Positions 33,021 to 41,754 of a stretch of DNA of 64,000 bases are shown piece after piece (within the stretch, counting starts at the first letter, position 1; each line of letters opens with the position of its first letter). The notes beneath the pieces were generated by a model. It had not been told where the DNA came from. It did not search any database and saw only the letters and a list, made by a program, of their open reading frames with translations. The stretch comes from Clostridium transplantifaecale (lineage in GTDB: Bacteria > Bacillota > Clostridia > Lachnospirales > Lachnospiraceae): the NCBI RefSeq assembly GCF_900626075.1, contig NZ_UYZY01000006.1:286483-350482 (forward strand), read 5' to 3'. Both the position numbers and the translations under genes were made by a program.

Positions 33021-35426
33021 ATGAATCAAAAAGCACTTAAAACATTAGAATACAATAAAATTATCAGCCAGCTGGAGGAGTATGCATCCACAGAGATGGG
33101 TAAGGCCCTCTGCCGCGAACTGATTCCGTCATGCAGCCTGGAAGAGATTCGCCAGAACCAGACTGAGACGACGGATGCGGTCTCCCGCGTCCGCATGAAA
33201 GGCGGCCTTTCCTTCGGAGGTGTGAGGGACGTGCGCGGCTCTTTAAAACGTCTGGAAATCGGCAGCTCTTTAAATATGATCGAGCTGCTCGCCATAAGCT
33301 CCCTCCTGACCGTGACCGCCAGGGCCAAGGCCTACGGCCGCCACGAGGAATCCGAGCTTACGGATGATTCCCTGGATGAGATGTTCCGGACACTGGAACC
33401 GTTAACTCCGGTCAATACGGAGATTAAACGCTGTATCGTTTCTGAGGATGAAGTCAGTGACGAAGCCAGCCCGGGACTTTCCAAAGTCCGTAAGTCTATG
33501 AAGATTATCGCGGGCCGCGTCCACACACAGTTAAACTCTATCCTGAATTCCAGCAGAGCTTACCTTCAGGAGGCTGTAATCACAATGCGTGACGGCCGTT
33601 ACTGCCTTCCTGTTAAATCAGAATATAAGAATCAGGTTGCGGGTATGGTGCATGACCAGTCCTCCACCGGTTCTACAATCTTCATTGAGCCGATGGCTAT
33701 TGTGAAGCTCAACAACGAACTGCGCGAACTGGAAATTCAGGAGAAACGAGAGATTGAATTCGTGCTGGCCGCCCTTTCAAGTGAGCTGGTTCCCTATACC
33801 GAGCCAATCACAGTCAATCTTGAAATCCTGGCTAAGCTGGACTTTATTTTTGCAAAAGCCGCACTGTCGAGACATTTTAACTGTACCGAGCCTAAATTCA
33901 ATAACAGGCGGTACCTCAATATCAAAGACGGACGCCACCCGCTGCTGGATCCGAAACAGGTTGTGCCAATCAACATTTATTTGGGTGATCAGTTTGATCT
34001 GCTAATCGTGACCGGCCCCAATACCGGCGGTAAAACCGTTTCCTTAAAGACCGTGGGCCTCTTCACCCTGATGGGGCAGGCAGGCCTCCACATACCAGCG
34101 TTCGACGGTTCGGAACTGGCCGTCTTTGACGAAGTTTTTGCCGACATCGGCGACGAGCAGAGTATTGAGCAGAGTCTCAGTACCTTCTCCGCCCATATGA
34201 CTAATATCGTCTCAATCCTGGAGCAGGCGGATTCCAATTCCCTCTGCCTCTTCGACGAGCTGGGCGCCGGAACCGATCCGACAGAAGGAGCCGCACTGGC
34301 CATTGCCGTGTTAAATTTCCTTCACAATATGACGTGCCGGACTATGGCAACCACCCATTACAGTGAGCTCAAAGTCTTTGCCCTGACCACCCCCGGCGTT
34401 GAAAACGCCTGCTGTGAGTTCAGCCTTGAGACGCTTCGTCCAACCTACAGACTGCTGATCGGTATTCCCGGCAAGAGCAACGCGTTTGCGATCTCAAAAA
34501 AACTGGGACTTCCCGATTACATTATAGAAGATGCGAAAAAGCACATTGAAAAGGAGGATGAATCCTTCGAAGACCTGCTGGCCGATTTGGAGGACAACCG
34601 TGTCACGATCGAAAAAGAACGCGCGGAAATCGCCTCCTATAAAGATCAGGTGGCAATTTTAAAGAAACGCCTGGAACAGAAAGAGGAACGTTTTTCAGAG
34701 CAGAAGGAAAAAATGCTTGCAAAGGCCCGCGAGGAGGCTCAGGCAATTCTTCAGGATGCCAAGGATACGGCTGACCAGACGATCCGCAATATCAATAAGC
34801 TGTCCAGGGAATCCGGCGTAAGTAAGGAACTGGAAGCAGAACGCGCAAAGCTGAGAGGCAAACTGAACGACGTGGATAAAAAGCTGGCGTTAAAACCTGC
34901 GGCGCCGAAAAAGGCAGTGTCTCCAAAGACACTCAGGCTCGGAGACACTGTCAGGGTGCTCTCAATGAACCTCAAGGGTACGGTAAGCTCCCTTCCCAAT
35001 GCCAAAGGAGACCTCTATGTCCAGATGGGAATCCTCCGCTCCATGGTCAATATCAGGGATTTGGAGATGGTTGACGAAAATTCCATCAGCGGCCCGGGAA
35101 TCCCACAGGGCGGCCCCCGCAGCTCAGGAAGCAAAAGCGGTGGCAGCGGCAGCAGTAAAATCAAGATGTCCAAATCCTATTCCGTTTCTCCTGAGATCAA
35201 TCTGATCGGGATGACCGTCGACGAGGCGGTGCCGGCGCTTGACAAATACCTGGATGACGCCTATCTGGCCCATCTTCCACAGGTCCGGGTCGTACACGGA
35301 CGCGGCACCGGCGCACTGAAAGCAGGCGTCCACAGACATCTGAAGAATTTAAAATATGTTAAAGATTACCGCCTTGGTGAATTCGGTGAAGGCGATACCG
35401 GTGTTACTATCGTTACATTTAAGTAG
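33021..35426 (+). CDS. mutS2: MutS2 recombination/ribosome-rescue ATPase
   Basis: The 801-aa protein lacks the MutS mismatch-reading domain and has the MutS2 order: N-terminal helical core, ABC-type ATPase with VTGPNTGGKTVSLKTVGL near residue 330-347, FDEVFADIGDEQSIEQSLS and CLFDELGAGTDPTEGAALA, a long coiled coil (about 520-610), a KOW-like segment and a C-terminal Smr nuclease domain with RVVHGRGTGALKAGVHRHL. A Gly/Ser-rich linker near 695-715 precedes Smr. MutS2 suppresses recombination and splits collided ribosomes in Bacillus. The response regulator follows 11 bp later. Confidence 0.96.
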   Translation: MNQKALKTLEYNKIISQLEEYASTEMGKALCRELIPSCSLEEIRQNQTETTDAVSRVRMKGGLSFGGVRDVRGSLKRLEIGSSLNMIELLAISSLLTVTARAKAYGRHEESELTDDSLDEMFRTLEPLTPVNTEIKRCIVSEDEVSDEASPGLSKVRKSMKIIAGRVHTQLNSILNSSRAYLQEAVITMRDGRYCLPVKSEYKNQVAGMVHDQSSTGSTIFIEPMAIVKLNNELRELEIQEKREIEFVLAALSSELVPYTEPITVNLEILAKLDFIFAKAALSRHFNCTEPKFNNRRYLNIKDGRHPLLDPKQVVPINIYLGDQFDLLIVTGPNTGGKTVSLKTVGLFTLMGQAGLHIPAFDGSELAVFDEVFADIGDEQSIEQSLSTFSAHMTNIVSILEQADSNSLCLFDELGAGTDPTEGAALAIAVLNFLHNMTCRTMATTHYSELKVFALTTPGVENACCEFSLETLRPTYRLLIGIPGKSNAFAISKKLGLPDYIIEDAKKHIEKEDESFEDLLADLEDNRVTIEKERAEIASYKDQVAILKKRLEQKEERFSEQKEKMLAKAREEAQAILQDAKDTADQTIRNINKLSRESGVSKELEAERAKLRGKLNDVDKKLALKPAAPKKAVSPKTLRLGDTVRVLSMNLKGTVSSLPNAKGDLYVQMGILRSMVNIRDLEMVDENSISGPGIPQGGPRSSGSKSGGSGSSKIKMSKSYSVSPEINLIGMTVDEAVPALDKYLDDAYLAHLPQVRVVHGRGTGALKAGVHRHLKNLKYVKDYRLGEFGEGDTGVTIVTFK

Positions 35427-35437
35427 GGGGTACAGAA

Positions 35438-36151
35438 ATGGCAGAAAAACAGCGGATCCTCATCGTAGATGATGATTACAACATCGCAGAATTAATTTCT
35501 CTTTATCTGACAAAAGAATGTTTTGAGACAAGAATTGTCGGAGACGGGGAGGAAGCTCTGAAGCTTTTCCCGGTCTTCGGGCCTAACCTGGTGCTTTTGG
35601 ACCTGATGCTTCCCGGAATCGATGGGTATCAGGTCTGCCGGGAGCTTCGGGCCTCCTCACAGGTCCCTATCATCATGCTGTCGGCCAAGGGTGAGATTTT
35701 CGACAAAGTGCTCGGTTTGGAACTGGGTGCGGACGATTACATGATTAAACCCTTTGACTCCAAAGAACTGGTTGCAAGGGTAAAGGCCGTACTCCGGCGT
35801 TACCAGGCTGCTCCGCCTGTGGCGGCCCCACAGCCCACGGATCAGCACGGCGATTTCGTCGAATACCCGGATTTAATTGTAAACCTGACCAATTATTCCG
35901 TCATTTACAACGGGCATTCCATCGAGATGCCTCCGAAAGAACTGGAGCTTTTATACTTTCTGGCCTCTTCACCCAATCAGGTCTTCACGAGGGAACAGCT
36001 TCTGGATCACATATGGGGATATGAATATATCGGAGATACCAGAACAGTTGACGTACATATTAAGCGTCTGCGCGAGAAGATCAAGGATCATGACAAATGG
36101 GCTTTGACGACGGTATGGGGTATTGGGTATAAATTTGAAGTGAAGCGGTGA
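35438..36151 (+). CDS. OmpR/PhoB family response regulator, no kinase adjacent
   Basis: The 237-aa regulator has a receiver domain with the acidic pair in VDDDYN, the phosphorylated Asp in VLLDLMLPGIDG near residue 53, and Lys in YMIKPFD near 102. An OmpR winged helix follows (about 140-235, with ELLYFLASSPNQVFTREQLL and VDVHIKRLREKI). It is 11 bp behind mutS2 and probably co-transcribed with it. No histidine kinase is next to it; the nearest, on the same strand, is at 52610, after 16 kb of accessory DNA. Confidence 0.93.
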   Translation: MAEKQRILIVDDDYNIAELISLYLTKECFETRIVGDGEEALKLFPVFGPNLVLLDLMLPGIDGYQVCRELRASSQVPIIMLSAKGEIFDKVLGLELGADDYMIKPFDSKELVARVKAVLRRYQAAPPVAAPQPTDQHGDFVEYPDLIVNLTNYSVIYNGHSIEMPPKELELLYFLASSPNQVFTREQLLDHIWGYEYIGDTRTVDVHIKRLREKIKDHDKWALTTVWGIGYKFEVKR

Positions 36152-36162
36152 GGGGGATTTAG

Positions 36163-36479
36163 TTGAGATGCGAGGACGCCTCTGTAAGACGGCGGACGGG
36201 GGAGTTGGTGGGTGTATATGAGTCTTCAGTCCCGGTTTGTAAGTTGTTGTGAGGGGGAATCCAGGAGAAAAAATTCCTACGGGGACTCGCTCCCGCTTGT
36301 GGAATGCGCAACGGATGCTAGCTTCGTGAGAAACCTCAGCGAGCACCGGCGGATTCCAAGGTCTCCCTTCGGAAAGTTTTCTCCTTCCTTCCCCGGGCAG
36401 GTTGTCGGCGGGACTGAAGACTCAGCGAAGGTTGTTGCCCCGTCCGCCGGCTTCAGGGGCTGATTGTCTCTTTCGTCAA
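36163..36479 (+). repeat. Complete 317-bp palindromic repeat element, copy A
   Basis: Nested inverted arms: CGGCGGACGGGG (36190-36201) with its exact complement (36438-36449); GAGTCTTCAGTCCCG (36220-36234) with its exact complement (36409-36423); GGAGAAAAAATTCC (36264-36277) with a near complement (36371-36384). The centre forms smaller hairpins. Copy B at 36673-38758 is similar throughout, with paired changes that keep stems. It may be a mobile MITE-like element or a structured RNA. No protein family was recognised in the short frames across it. Confidence 0.88.
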
Positions 36480-36672
36480 GTGGGGGAATGGTATTGTCGC
36501 GTCCACTATATAATCGTGATTCTTTTACATTTTTAACGGCATTTTGGGCTGCATAAAAAGAGTATCAGAATAAACACTATAGGATTATAATCTTACACAG
36601 TCTCATAGTGAACAGGATATAGTTTCCAGGCATTCTCTAGAATCGTAGTGGCAGCGGCAAGCACCTCCCCTC

Positions 36673-36768
36673 TTGAAGAAAGAGGACAGATCAGACGCCG
36701 CAGGCCGGGGGCCGGGCAGCCATCTTTGCTGAGTCTTTCGTCCCGGCCATAACCTTCCTGCGGGGAAG
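36673..36768 (-). repeat. Right part of palindromic repeat copy B, split by IS110
   Basis: This holds the right arm of copy B. GAGTCTTTCGTCCCGG (36731-36746 on the plus strand) is the exact inverted partner of 38686-38701, and the outer part (TTGAAGAAAGAGGAC, CAGGCCGGGGGCCGGG) mirrors 38720-38758. Together with the left part it restores an element of about 325 bp, nearly the size of copy A. Confidence 0.88.
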
Positions 36769-36886
36769 TCCAGCTAAGAAATGTCAAGTAGGAACTTAAA
36801 TAAATTAAATATTTTTCGCTTCCTACAAAAGGGTAAATTTAATAAGCCCATCTACATGGGAACCTATCAACTTGTTTCGTGATTCA

Positions 36887-38221
36887 TTAGGCAGCTCCCT
36901 CAATCGATGCAGGGTGCTCTGCCGTATAGCGGCTGCAATGTTCCTGTGGTGTGATGATCTCAAACGGCTTGTTATCCCGGAGCATCGCAAAAATAATATT
37001 ACAGATTTTATGCATGACAGCCCCAACCGCAACATTCTTTTTCTTTCCCACACATTTACGGATATAGTAATCGTAAATGACCGGGTTTACCGGTGATTTT
37101 GTACCTTTATCCATCTTCAGGTTGTTTACGGCAACCATATGCAGGACGCGCCGTGCGAGGCTTGAACCCCGTTTTGACATATGGACATTATCCCCATGAA
37201 ACTTGCCGGACTGCTTCACGGCAGGATCCAGGCCAAAGTAGGCGTACAGCTTTTTTGGCGAAGTAAACAGGTCAAAATCACCCATTTCCGCAATCAGGAC
37301 CACAGCACTCAGGAAACCGACCCCGTGCAGGGACTGCAGAAGGCAGAACCGGTCATAGGCAGGCTTTCCCTTCAGCTTATCCATCGCTTTGTGGAGCTCC
37401 TCCAGTAGGGAATCCAGATGCTTCTGGTACTCCAGATAGGTTTGTATGTACAGCCTGATCCGGAGGGCGTTGCTGGGAAGGGCCCGTCCAAAGACAGCTG
37501 CATCCCTGGCCGCCGCGCAGATAGCATCATATTTGGAAAGGGCATATGCATCCCCAAAACGGGATATACCCTTAATCATTTCTATGATCTTCTCTTTTGG
37601 GGCGGCAAGCATGTCTGAGGCGAGTGGGTATTCAGCAAGCAGCTTAAGTGAAGTCAGCGTGGTAATCTTGCTGAATACATGCAGATATGCCGGGAACGAT
37701 ACCCGAAGCTCTGCATGCAGCTTTAGGACAACTGCGGATTGCAGATCTTTGAAGTAATAGTAGTCACGGGCAAGGTTCCGGAGGTCAATGATGTCATCAT
37801 CCGGGACAATCGAGGTCTTCAGGGAAGGATCCAGACCGATTTTTGCAGCCTTTTTTGAATCGAATTTGTCACTATGCAGTTTCCTTATGTTCAGATTTGT
37901 GCTATTCTTAGTGATGATAGGATTAATGACCGAGCAGTCAAACCCCTTATCACGAAGGAAGTACAGGAGTGGGATGTGGTAGATCCCAGTGGACTCGAGG
38001 AAGCATTTGCTTTCAAGGGAATACAGCTCTTGTGCTTCCTTTATTTTTGCGACAGCAAGTTCCCTGGAAATCGAGTCCGTATGCAGGATCTTAGAAGGTT
38101 TTCCGCTCAGAGTGGCGTTTGGGAGCATGATGGACATCCAGGAAAAATCAGCGCCAACATCAAACCCGACGGAGAGATAGGAAATGCCTTTAGGCATCGG
38201 AAGTGTTTTTTGAACATGCAT
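36887..38221 (-). CDS. IS110-family transposase/recombinase
   Basis: The 444-aa recombinase has the N-terminal RuvC-like DEDD domain (SVGFDVGADFSWMSIML with Asp21; FLESTGIYHIPLLYFLRDKG) and the C-terminal Transposase_20 domain with LQSLHGVGFLSAVVLIAEMG, LYAYFGLDPAVKQSG and HMSKRGSSLARRVLHMVA, the last carrying the catalytic serine. ATG 38221 follows AAAGGAGAAG; the longer frame from 38407 lacks such a site and would run through the bridge-RNA region. The gene appears intact. Confidence 0.95.
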   Translation of the reverse strand: MHVQKTLPMPKGISYLSVGFDVGADFSWMSIMLPNATLSGKPSKILHTDSISRELAVAKIKEAQELYSLESKCFLESTGIYHIPLLYFLRDKGFDCSVINPIITKNSTNLNIRKLHSDKFDSKKAAKIGLDPSLKTSIVPDDDIIDLRNLARDYYYFKDLQSAVVLKLHAELRVSFPAYLHVFSKITTLTSLKLLAEYPLASDMLAAPKEKIIEMIKGISRFGDAYALSKYDAICAAARDAAVFGRALPSNALRIRLYIQTYLEYQKHLDSLLEELHKAMDKLKGKPAYDRFCLLQSLHGVGFLSAVVLIAEMGDFDLFTSPKKLYAYFGLDPAVKQSGKFHGDNVHMSKRGSSLARRVLHMVAVNNLKMDKGTKSPVNPVIYDYYIRKCVGKKKNVAVGAVMHKICNIIFAMLRDNKPFEIITPQEHCSRYTAEHPASIEGAA

Positions 38222-38231
38222 GGTCTTCTCC

Positions 38232-38415
38232 TTTCTGGCAGGATTCCATTTCCAAAAGGTGGATACACAACCTAGCGGCTTATACGGGTATGGCCTGAGG
38301 CTTCCCAACCAGCCAAAGCATAAATCACCACCGAATGGACAGACAGACTTCCTAAGAGGTTTTGCCGGCGAACTACCGCTGGTTCCCAAGGAGGGAACGT
38401 CGATCATCCTGCTCA
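38232..38415 (-). ncRNA. Putative IS110 bridge RNA
   Basis: In the leader upstream of the transposase, a TATAAT (complement of 38421-38426) could start an RNA of ~180 nt with strong hairpins. One loop contains TCCCTCCTT (complement of 38388-38396), identical over 9 nt to the reconstructed target left of and through the core, and GGAAG (complement of 38348-38352), complementary to the right side CTTCC. A second loop has GGCTGG (38309-38314) and CTAG (38272-38275), which weakly match the IS ends. Known bridge RNAs carry target and donor loops in this order. Confidence 0.72.
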
Positions 38416-38531
38416 GAATGATTATACCTCAATGCTAAGCCTGGTGCATCATGGAAACCTCAGACATAATAAAAAAATCGAACTGTAACGATTCATTTAG
38501 CAGTCATTCTTGACTACACCATTATTATACT

Positions 38532-38758
38532 AGGAGGGAGAAAAAGATTCCGGAGGGAACCTGGGAGTTCATTGGTACTTACCGAGGTCTTTTCGAGGTT
38601 AGGACCATTATGTACTCCAACGAGCGAAAGCGTTTCCCGGAGGAACTTTTTCTGCCCGGATTCCCCGCCCGCGACACCCTGACGCCCGGGACGAAAGACT
38701 CATCGATCCCCCTCACCACCCCGGCCCCTGGCCTGACGGCGGCGTCCTCATTTCTCAA
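38532..38758 (-). repeat. Left part of palindromic repeat copy B
   Basis: Reading on the minus strand from 38758 this starts TTGAGAAATGAGGACGCCGC, then GAGTCTTTCGTCCCGG (complement of 38686-38701), the AGAAAAAG arm, the central hairpin region and the returning CTTTTTCT arm, where the IS110 element begins. It aligns with copy A over its whole length. Confidence 0.88.
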
Positions 38759-38766
38759 TCAACTCC

Positions 38767-39759
38767 CTATTTCTTCCGTCTAAAAAATCTCTTCTTTTCT
38801 TCCATTCCTTCTTCCCCGGAGTCTTTCTCTTTTCTGCGTGCGTATTTTTTTACCGCCATCCAGATAACAAAGAACACGGCCAGGCAAAGTACGATAGCCG
38901 GGCTGGTGGAAATCAGCCATACGAGAAGGTCGGTAAGGGCGTTTCCTACGCTCTCCAGGTTTTCCAGGAAACCTCTCCTGATTCGCTGGCCTACCGTCTC
39001 CTCCTTTGTCGGTGTAAATAAACTGACCTCATCGACATACAGGTTCACGGTACTGTAGGAAACCTGGTTTGCCATAAGGCGGAGCTGGGATTCATAGGAC
39101 TCCAACTGGTAACGTATCTCGGAAAGTCTGGATTCCAGCGTGATGATAGCCTCCGTGGTATCGGCTTTCTCAAGAAGTTCCCACAGGCGTTCCTGTTCCA
39201 CTTCCAGTGTCTTTTTCCTGCTCTCGACGTCGGCATAGCTCAGGGTGACATCTTCCACGGATTCCTGTTTCCCGGTCACGTTTCCGTTCTCCTCCACCTC
39301 GGTGATAAAGGCCGGGAGATTGTCGGCCGGAATGCGCGCCGTAATCTGTGCGCTTCTCTGATTCCGATCGTTGCCATAGCGGATGCTGCTGCCCGAAATA
39401 TTAGAATTCTCTATGTATCCGTTCAGTTCCGTTACTTTTTTAGTGATGCTTTCCATCAGTGAATCAAACTGTGTAGATTCCAGGCTCATGGACACAGTGC
39501 GTATCAATTTTCTCTGCGTGTCCACAGGCTGAATCCCGCCGGAAGAGGTGACCGTGTCCGCCTCTTCCGATGAATCCGACCTGTATTCCTCCTTCATCAC
39601 CTGGGCCGCCTCGGTTTCCTGCGGAACCTCGTGATACAGCATGGCATCCTGCGCATTTACGACCGCGCTTGTTTTCGAACTCGAACTGCCGCACGCCGTG
39701 AGCAGAAAGCCAATACTAAGGAGCAGAAGTATGCTCCGTATTGTGTTTCTGTTTTTCAT
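38767..39759 (-). CDS. DUF4349 lipoprotein
   Basis: The 330-aa protein has a signal peptide with lipobox LLTAC (Cys near 22), a Ser/Glu-rich stretch, then a DUF4349 domain (RKLIRTVSMSLESTQFDSLM and GSSIRYGNDRNQRSAQITAR segments), a coiled-coil region (about 175-225, DVESRKKTLEVEQERLWELL) and a C-terminal membrane helix (about 285-308) with a basic tail. It should be anchored at both ends in the envelope. The family has no assigned function. It borders the palindromic repeat. Confidence 0.85.
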   Translation of the reverse strand: MKNRNTIRSILLLLSIGFLLTACGSSSSKTSAVVNAQDAMLYHEVPQETEAAQVMKEEYRSDSSEEADTVTSSGGIQPVDTQRKLIRTVSMSLESTQFDSLMESITKKVTELNGYIENSNISGSSIRYGNDRNQRSAQITARIPADNLPAFITEVEENGNVTGKQESVEDVTLSYADVESRKKTLEVEQERLWELLEKADTTEAIITLESRLSEIRYQLESYESQLRLMANQVSYSTVNLYVDEVSLFTPTKEETVGQRIRRGFLENLESVGNALTDLLVWLISTSPAIVLCLAVFFVIWMAVKKYARRKEKDSGEEGMEEKKRFFRRKK

Positions 39760-39784
39760 AAAATCTCCTCCCTTTTCTGTAGCA

Positions 39785-39973
39785 TTATCCTTTGTTCAGG
39801 TATTTCTGCAGTAAATCGATCAATTTTCCAATATGGATACCGTCTACAAAGGAGTGGTGTGCCTGGACGGAAAACGGCAGAATGACTCTCCCGTCCCGCT
39901 CAAAATACTTTCCCCAGTCAAGCTTCCAGTTCGTTTCATCAATGATTTGATAACCACCATTTGACATACTCAT
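39785..39973 (-). pseudogene. Chloramphenicol acetyltransferase remnant, C-terminal fragment
   Basis: The frame encodes the last third of a CatA-type acetyltransferase, with GRVILPFSVQAHHSFVDG and IHIGKLIDLLQKYLN; HHSFVDG holds the catalytic histidine. The N-terminal ~150 residues are missing. A ribosome-like AAAGGAG precedes its first ATG by chance or as a relic. Active CAT needs the full trimer-forming chain, so this fragment should be inactive. Confidence 0.8.
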
Positions 39974-40261
39974 TTTCTCCTTTCGGGCTGTTATATTCTG
40001 TTAACGTCCGGCTAAGCGGAAACGCAGCCATAAAATCATCCACTATTTTTTCATTCCTGCTGATTATCATTGTGCAGGCGCTGTCCCAGGCCGTCACTTC
40101 CACCTCTGCCAGGGGATGCTGCATGGTAACCGGGTTCTTCCAGAAACCAGGATATCCGTAATCAGCCAGTTGTACATGGCCGGTGCGCCGTCCAGCGCCC
40201 GGAAAACATCTGCCATGTTGGTGTACCAGCTTTCACCCTTTTCAAGAATTGCATCTTTCAT
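39939..40261 (-). pseudogene. Frameshifted small gene of unknown function
   Basis: From ATG 40261 (after a GGGAGGTGG site) the frame reads MKDAILEKGESWYTNMADVF and continues to NWLITD, where it shifts; the other frame continues YPGFWKNPVTMQHPLAEVEV and on to VKWWLSNH at 39939. Joined, the two frames would give a protein of about 107 residues. One small deletion or sequencing error near 40155 explains the break. I do not recognise the family. Confidence 0.6.
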
Positions 40262-40339
40262 GAGCCACCTCCCAATACAACCTTATCCTGTCTAAATTAT
40301 CCTAATCTTAAATATTCCGTTTCATCTCCTGCCTCTGCT

Positions 40340-40558
40340 TTACAGTTCCATACCGTTCAGAAGTTCTTTCAGCGCTTTGAGTTCCCCGGCCATCAGGGTG
40401 ACTCCCTTTCCCATCTTCTCGTGGTTTTCCGACCATGCCCTGATATCGTAGACCGGCTCCCTGTTGTTCCAGCTTATCAGGTTCAGCTCCTTGATCCAGC
40501 CATTATTGGGCTTGCAAAGACTGCCGCATTCCTTATATATTTCGTACTTGAGTTCCAT
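40340..40558 (-). CDS. YdbC-type PC4 single-stranded-nucleic-acid-binding protein
   Basis: The 72-aa protein has the bacterial PC4/YdbC pattern: KYEIYKECGSL, GWIKELNLISWNNREPVYDI and RAWSENHEKMGKGVTLMAGE. Structures of the Lactococcus homologue show a PC4 fold dimer binding single-stranded DNA, so a role in DNA or transcription is likely. AGGAGG precedes the ATG. It stands between the broken small gene and the divergent WYL regulator. Confidence 0.88.
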   Translation of the reverse strand: MELKYEIYKECGSLCKPNNGWIKELNLISWNNREPVYDIRAWSENHEKMGKGVTLMAGELKALKELLNGMEL

Positions 40559-40793
40559 GTTTCTTTCCTCCTGATACTTGTCTGATATTTACTGAAATTT
40601 TAACATGCGTGTTCTTCTTTTACAACGAGCTTAATAGAAACGTCAGAAAAATACAGGCTTTGGAAAGAATTGACAGGATTATGCCGCTTAAGGTCCGAAA
40701 GCAGATACTCCACCGGAACGGTTTGACTTTTCCTTTCCTTTATAGCACAATAAAGCAATGTAAAATGAAAATTCTCATGAGAGGAGGAATATT

Positions 40794-41729
40794 TTGAAAA
40801 TTGACCGATTATCGGGCCTGCTTTCCGTTCTGGCGAATACGGAGCAGATTACGGTCCAGGAGCTTGCCGACCGTTTCGAGGTTTCCAGACGGACTATTTT
40901 CCGCGATCTGGATGCATTAAGCCGTGCCGGAATACCCATCACCTCCTGTCCCGGATTTGGAGGGGGCGTATCGGTAATAGAGGGCTACAAGTTAAATAAC
41001 CAGATGCTCTCAAACGATGATAAGGAAAAAATATTTACCGCCCTGAACGGCCTGAAAAGCCTGGGCAGTGATGACTCCGTCTCAAGCCTGATCGCAAAAC
41101 TGGTGCCAGAGAATGAGACGGACTTCTTCTCCCGGAGTAATTACGTAATCGACTTTTCCTCCTGGTTCAGTGACAGTATTACGCACGATAAAGCGCTGAA
41201 ATTACACCGGGCAATCTGCGATAAACGCTGCGTGAGTTTAGAATATATCTCCAGGAGATCACGATCCGTAAGAACGGTTGAACCCTGCAAACTGGTTTTT
41301 AAGCAGTCCCACTGGTATCTCTATGCCTTCTGTCAGGAAAAAGAAGAATTCCGCCTCTTCAGGCTGAGCCGGATTGTCTGGTTTGATATACTGGAACAGC
41401 AGTTCCGGCCCCGGCCTGTAGACAGCATCGAATTTGTCTCATATTATGGAGAAGAACTCTTTTCGGCGCATGAGCAGGACGGCTTTGAGGAAGTCGTCCT
41501 GGAATATGAGCCGGAGGATGCATTTGAACTGACCGAAAAGGTGGATGCCTCCTTTTTTAAGAGAAATAAGGATGACGGCGAAAATCCCTGTGAAATCCGT
41601 TTTTACACTTCCGACCTTTATCTGACCGCAGTCTTTATTCTTGGATTTATAAACAAGGTCAGGGTCGTCTCTCCTCCTGAACTAAGCAGTGAAATAAAAC
41701 AATTACAAAAAGCAAACCGGATCCGGTGA
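40794..41729 (+). CDS. HTH/WYL-domain transcriptional regulator
   Basis: The 311-aa protein starts at a TTG behind GAGGAGG. Residues 1-60 form a winged helix (LADRFEVSRRTIFRDLDALSRAGIPI), and a WYL domain (about 140-220) holds KLVFKQSHWYLYAFCQEKEE and FRLFRLSRI, followed by a WCX-like C-terminal region. WYL regulators sense nucleic acids or small ligands. A terminator follows, then a DJ-1/PfpI gene on the same strand, a common neighbour that it may control. Confidence 0.9.
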   Translation: MKIDRLSGLLSVLANTEQITVQELADRFEVSRRTIFRDLDALSRAGIPITSCPGFGGGVSVIEGYKLNNQMLSNDDKEKIFTALNGLKSLGSDDSVSSLIAKLVPENETDFFSRSNYVIDFSSWFSDSITHDKALKLHRAICDKRCVSLEYISRRSRSVRTVEPCKLVFKQSHWYLYAFCQEKEEFRLFRLSRIVWFDILEQQFRPRPVDSIEFVSYYGEELFSAHEQDGFEEVVLEYEPEDAFELTEKVDASFFKRNKDDGENPCEIRFYTSDLYLTAVFILGFINKVRVVSPPELSSEIKQLQKANRIR

Positions 41730-41754
41730 CTAAAATACGAAAAACTTTTTCTGT

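Larger units (their letters stand above)
36769..38531 (-). mobile_element. IS110-family insertion sequence inside repeat copy B
   Basis: The limits come from comparing copy B with the uninterrupted copy A. Left flank TTCTCCCTC-CT and right flank CT-TCCCCGCAGG join into a sequence matching copy A's TTCTCCTTC-CT-TCCCCG. The element (about 1763 bp plus a CT core) therefore inserted at a CT dinucleotide without inverted ends or longer target duplication, as IS110 elements do. It encodes one DEDD transposase and has a ~300-bp non-coding leader that contains a bridge-RNA candidate. Confidence 0.88.

Noticed and set aside
36212..36463. 83-codon frame across repeat copy A
   Set aside because: The same region in copy B does not keep the frame, while base pairing is kept, so structure and not protein is conserved.
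36593..36787. 64-codon frame to the right of repeat copy B
   Set aside because: It spans the junction between IS110 and the repeat and has no ribosome site.
38222..38407. N-terminal extension of the IS110 transposase
   Set aside because: The extra residues are low in similarity to the family, lack a ribosome site and overlap the bridge-RNA candidate; ATG 38221 has a good site.
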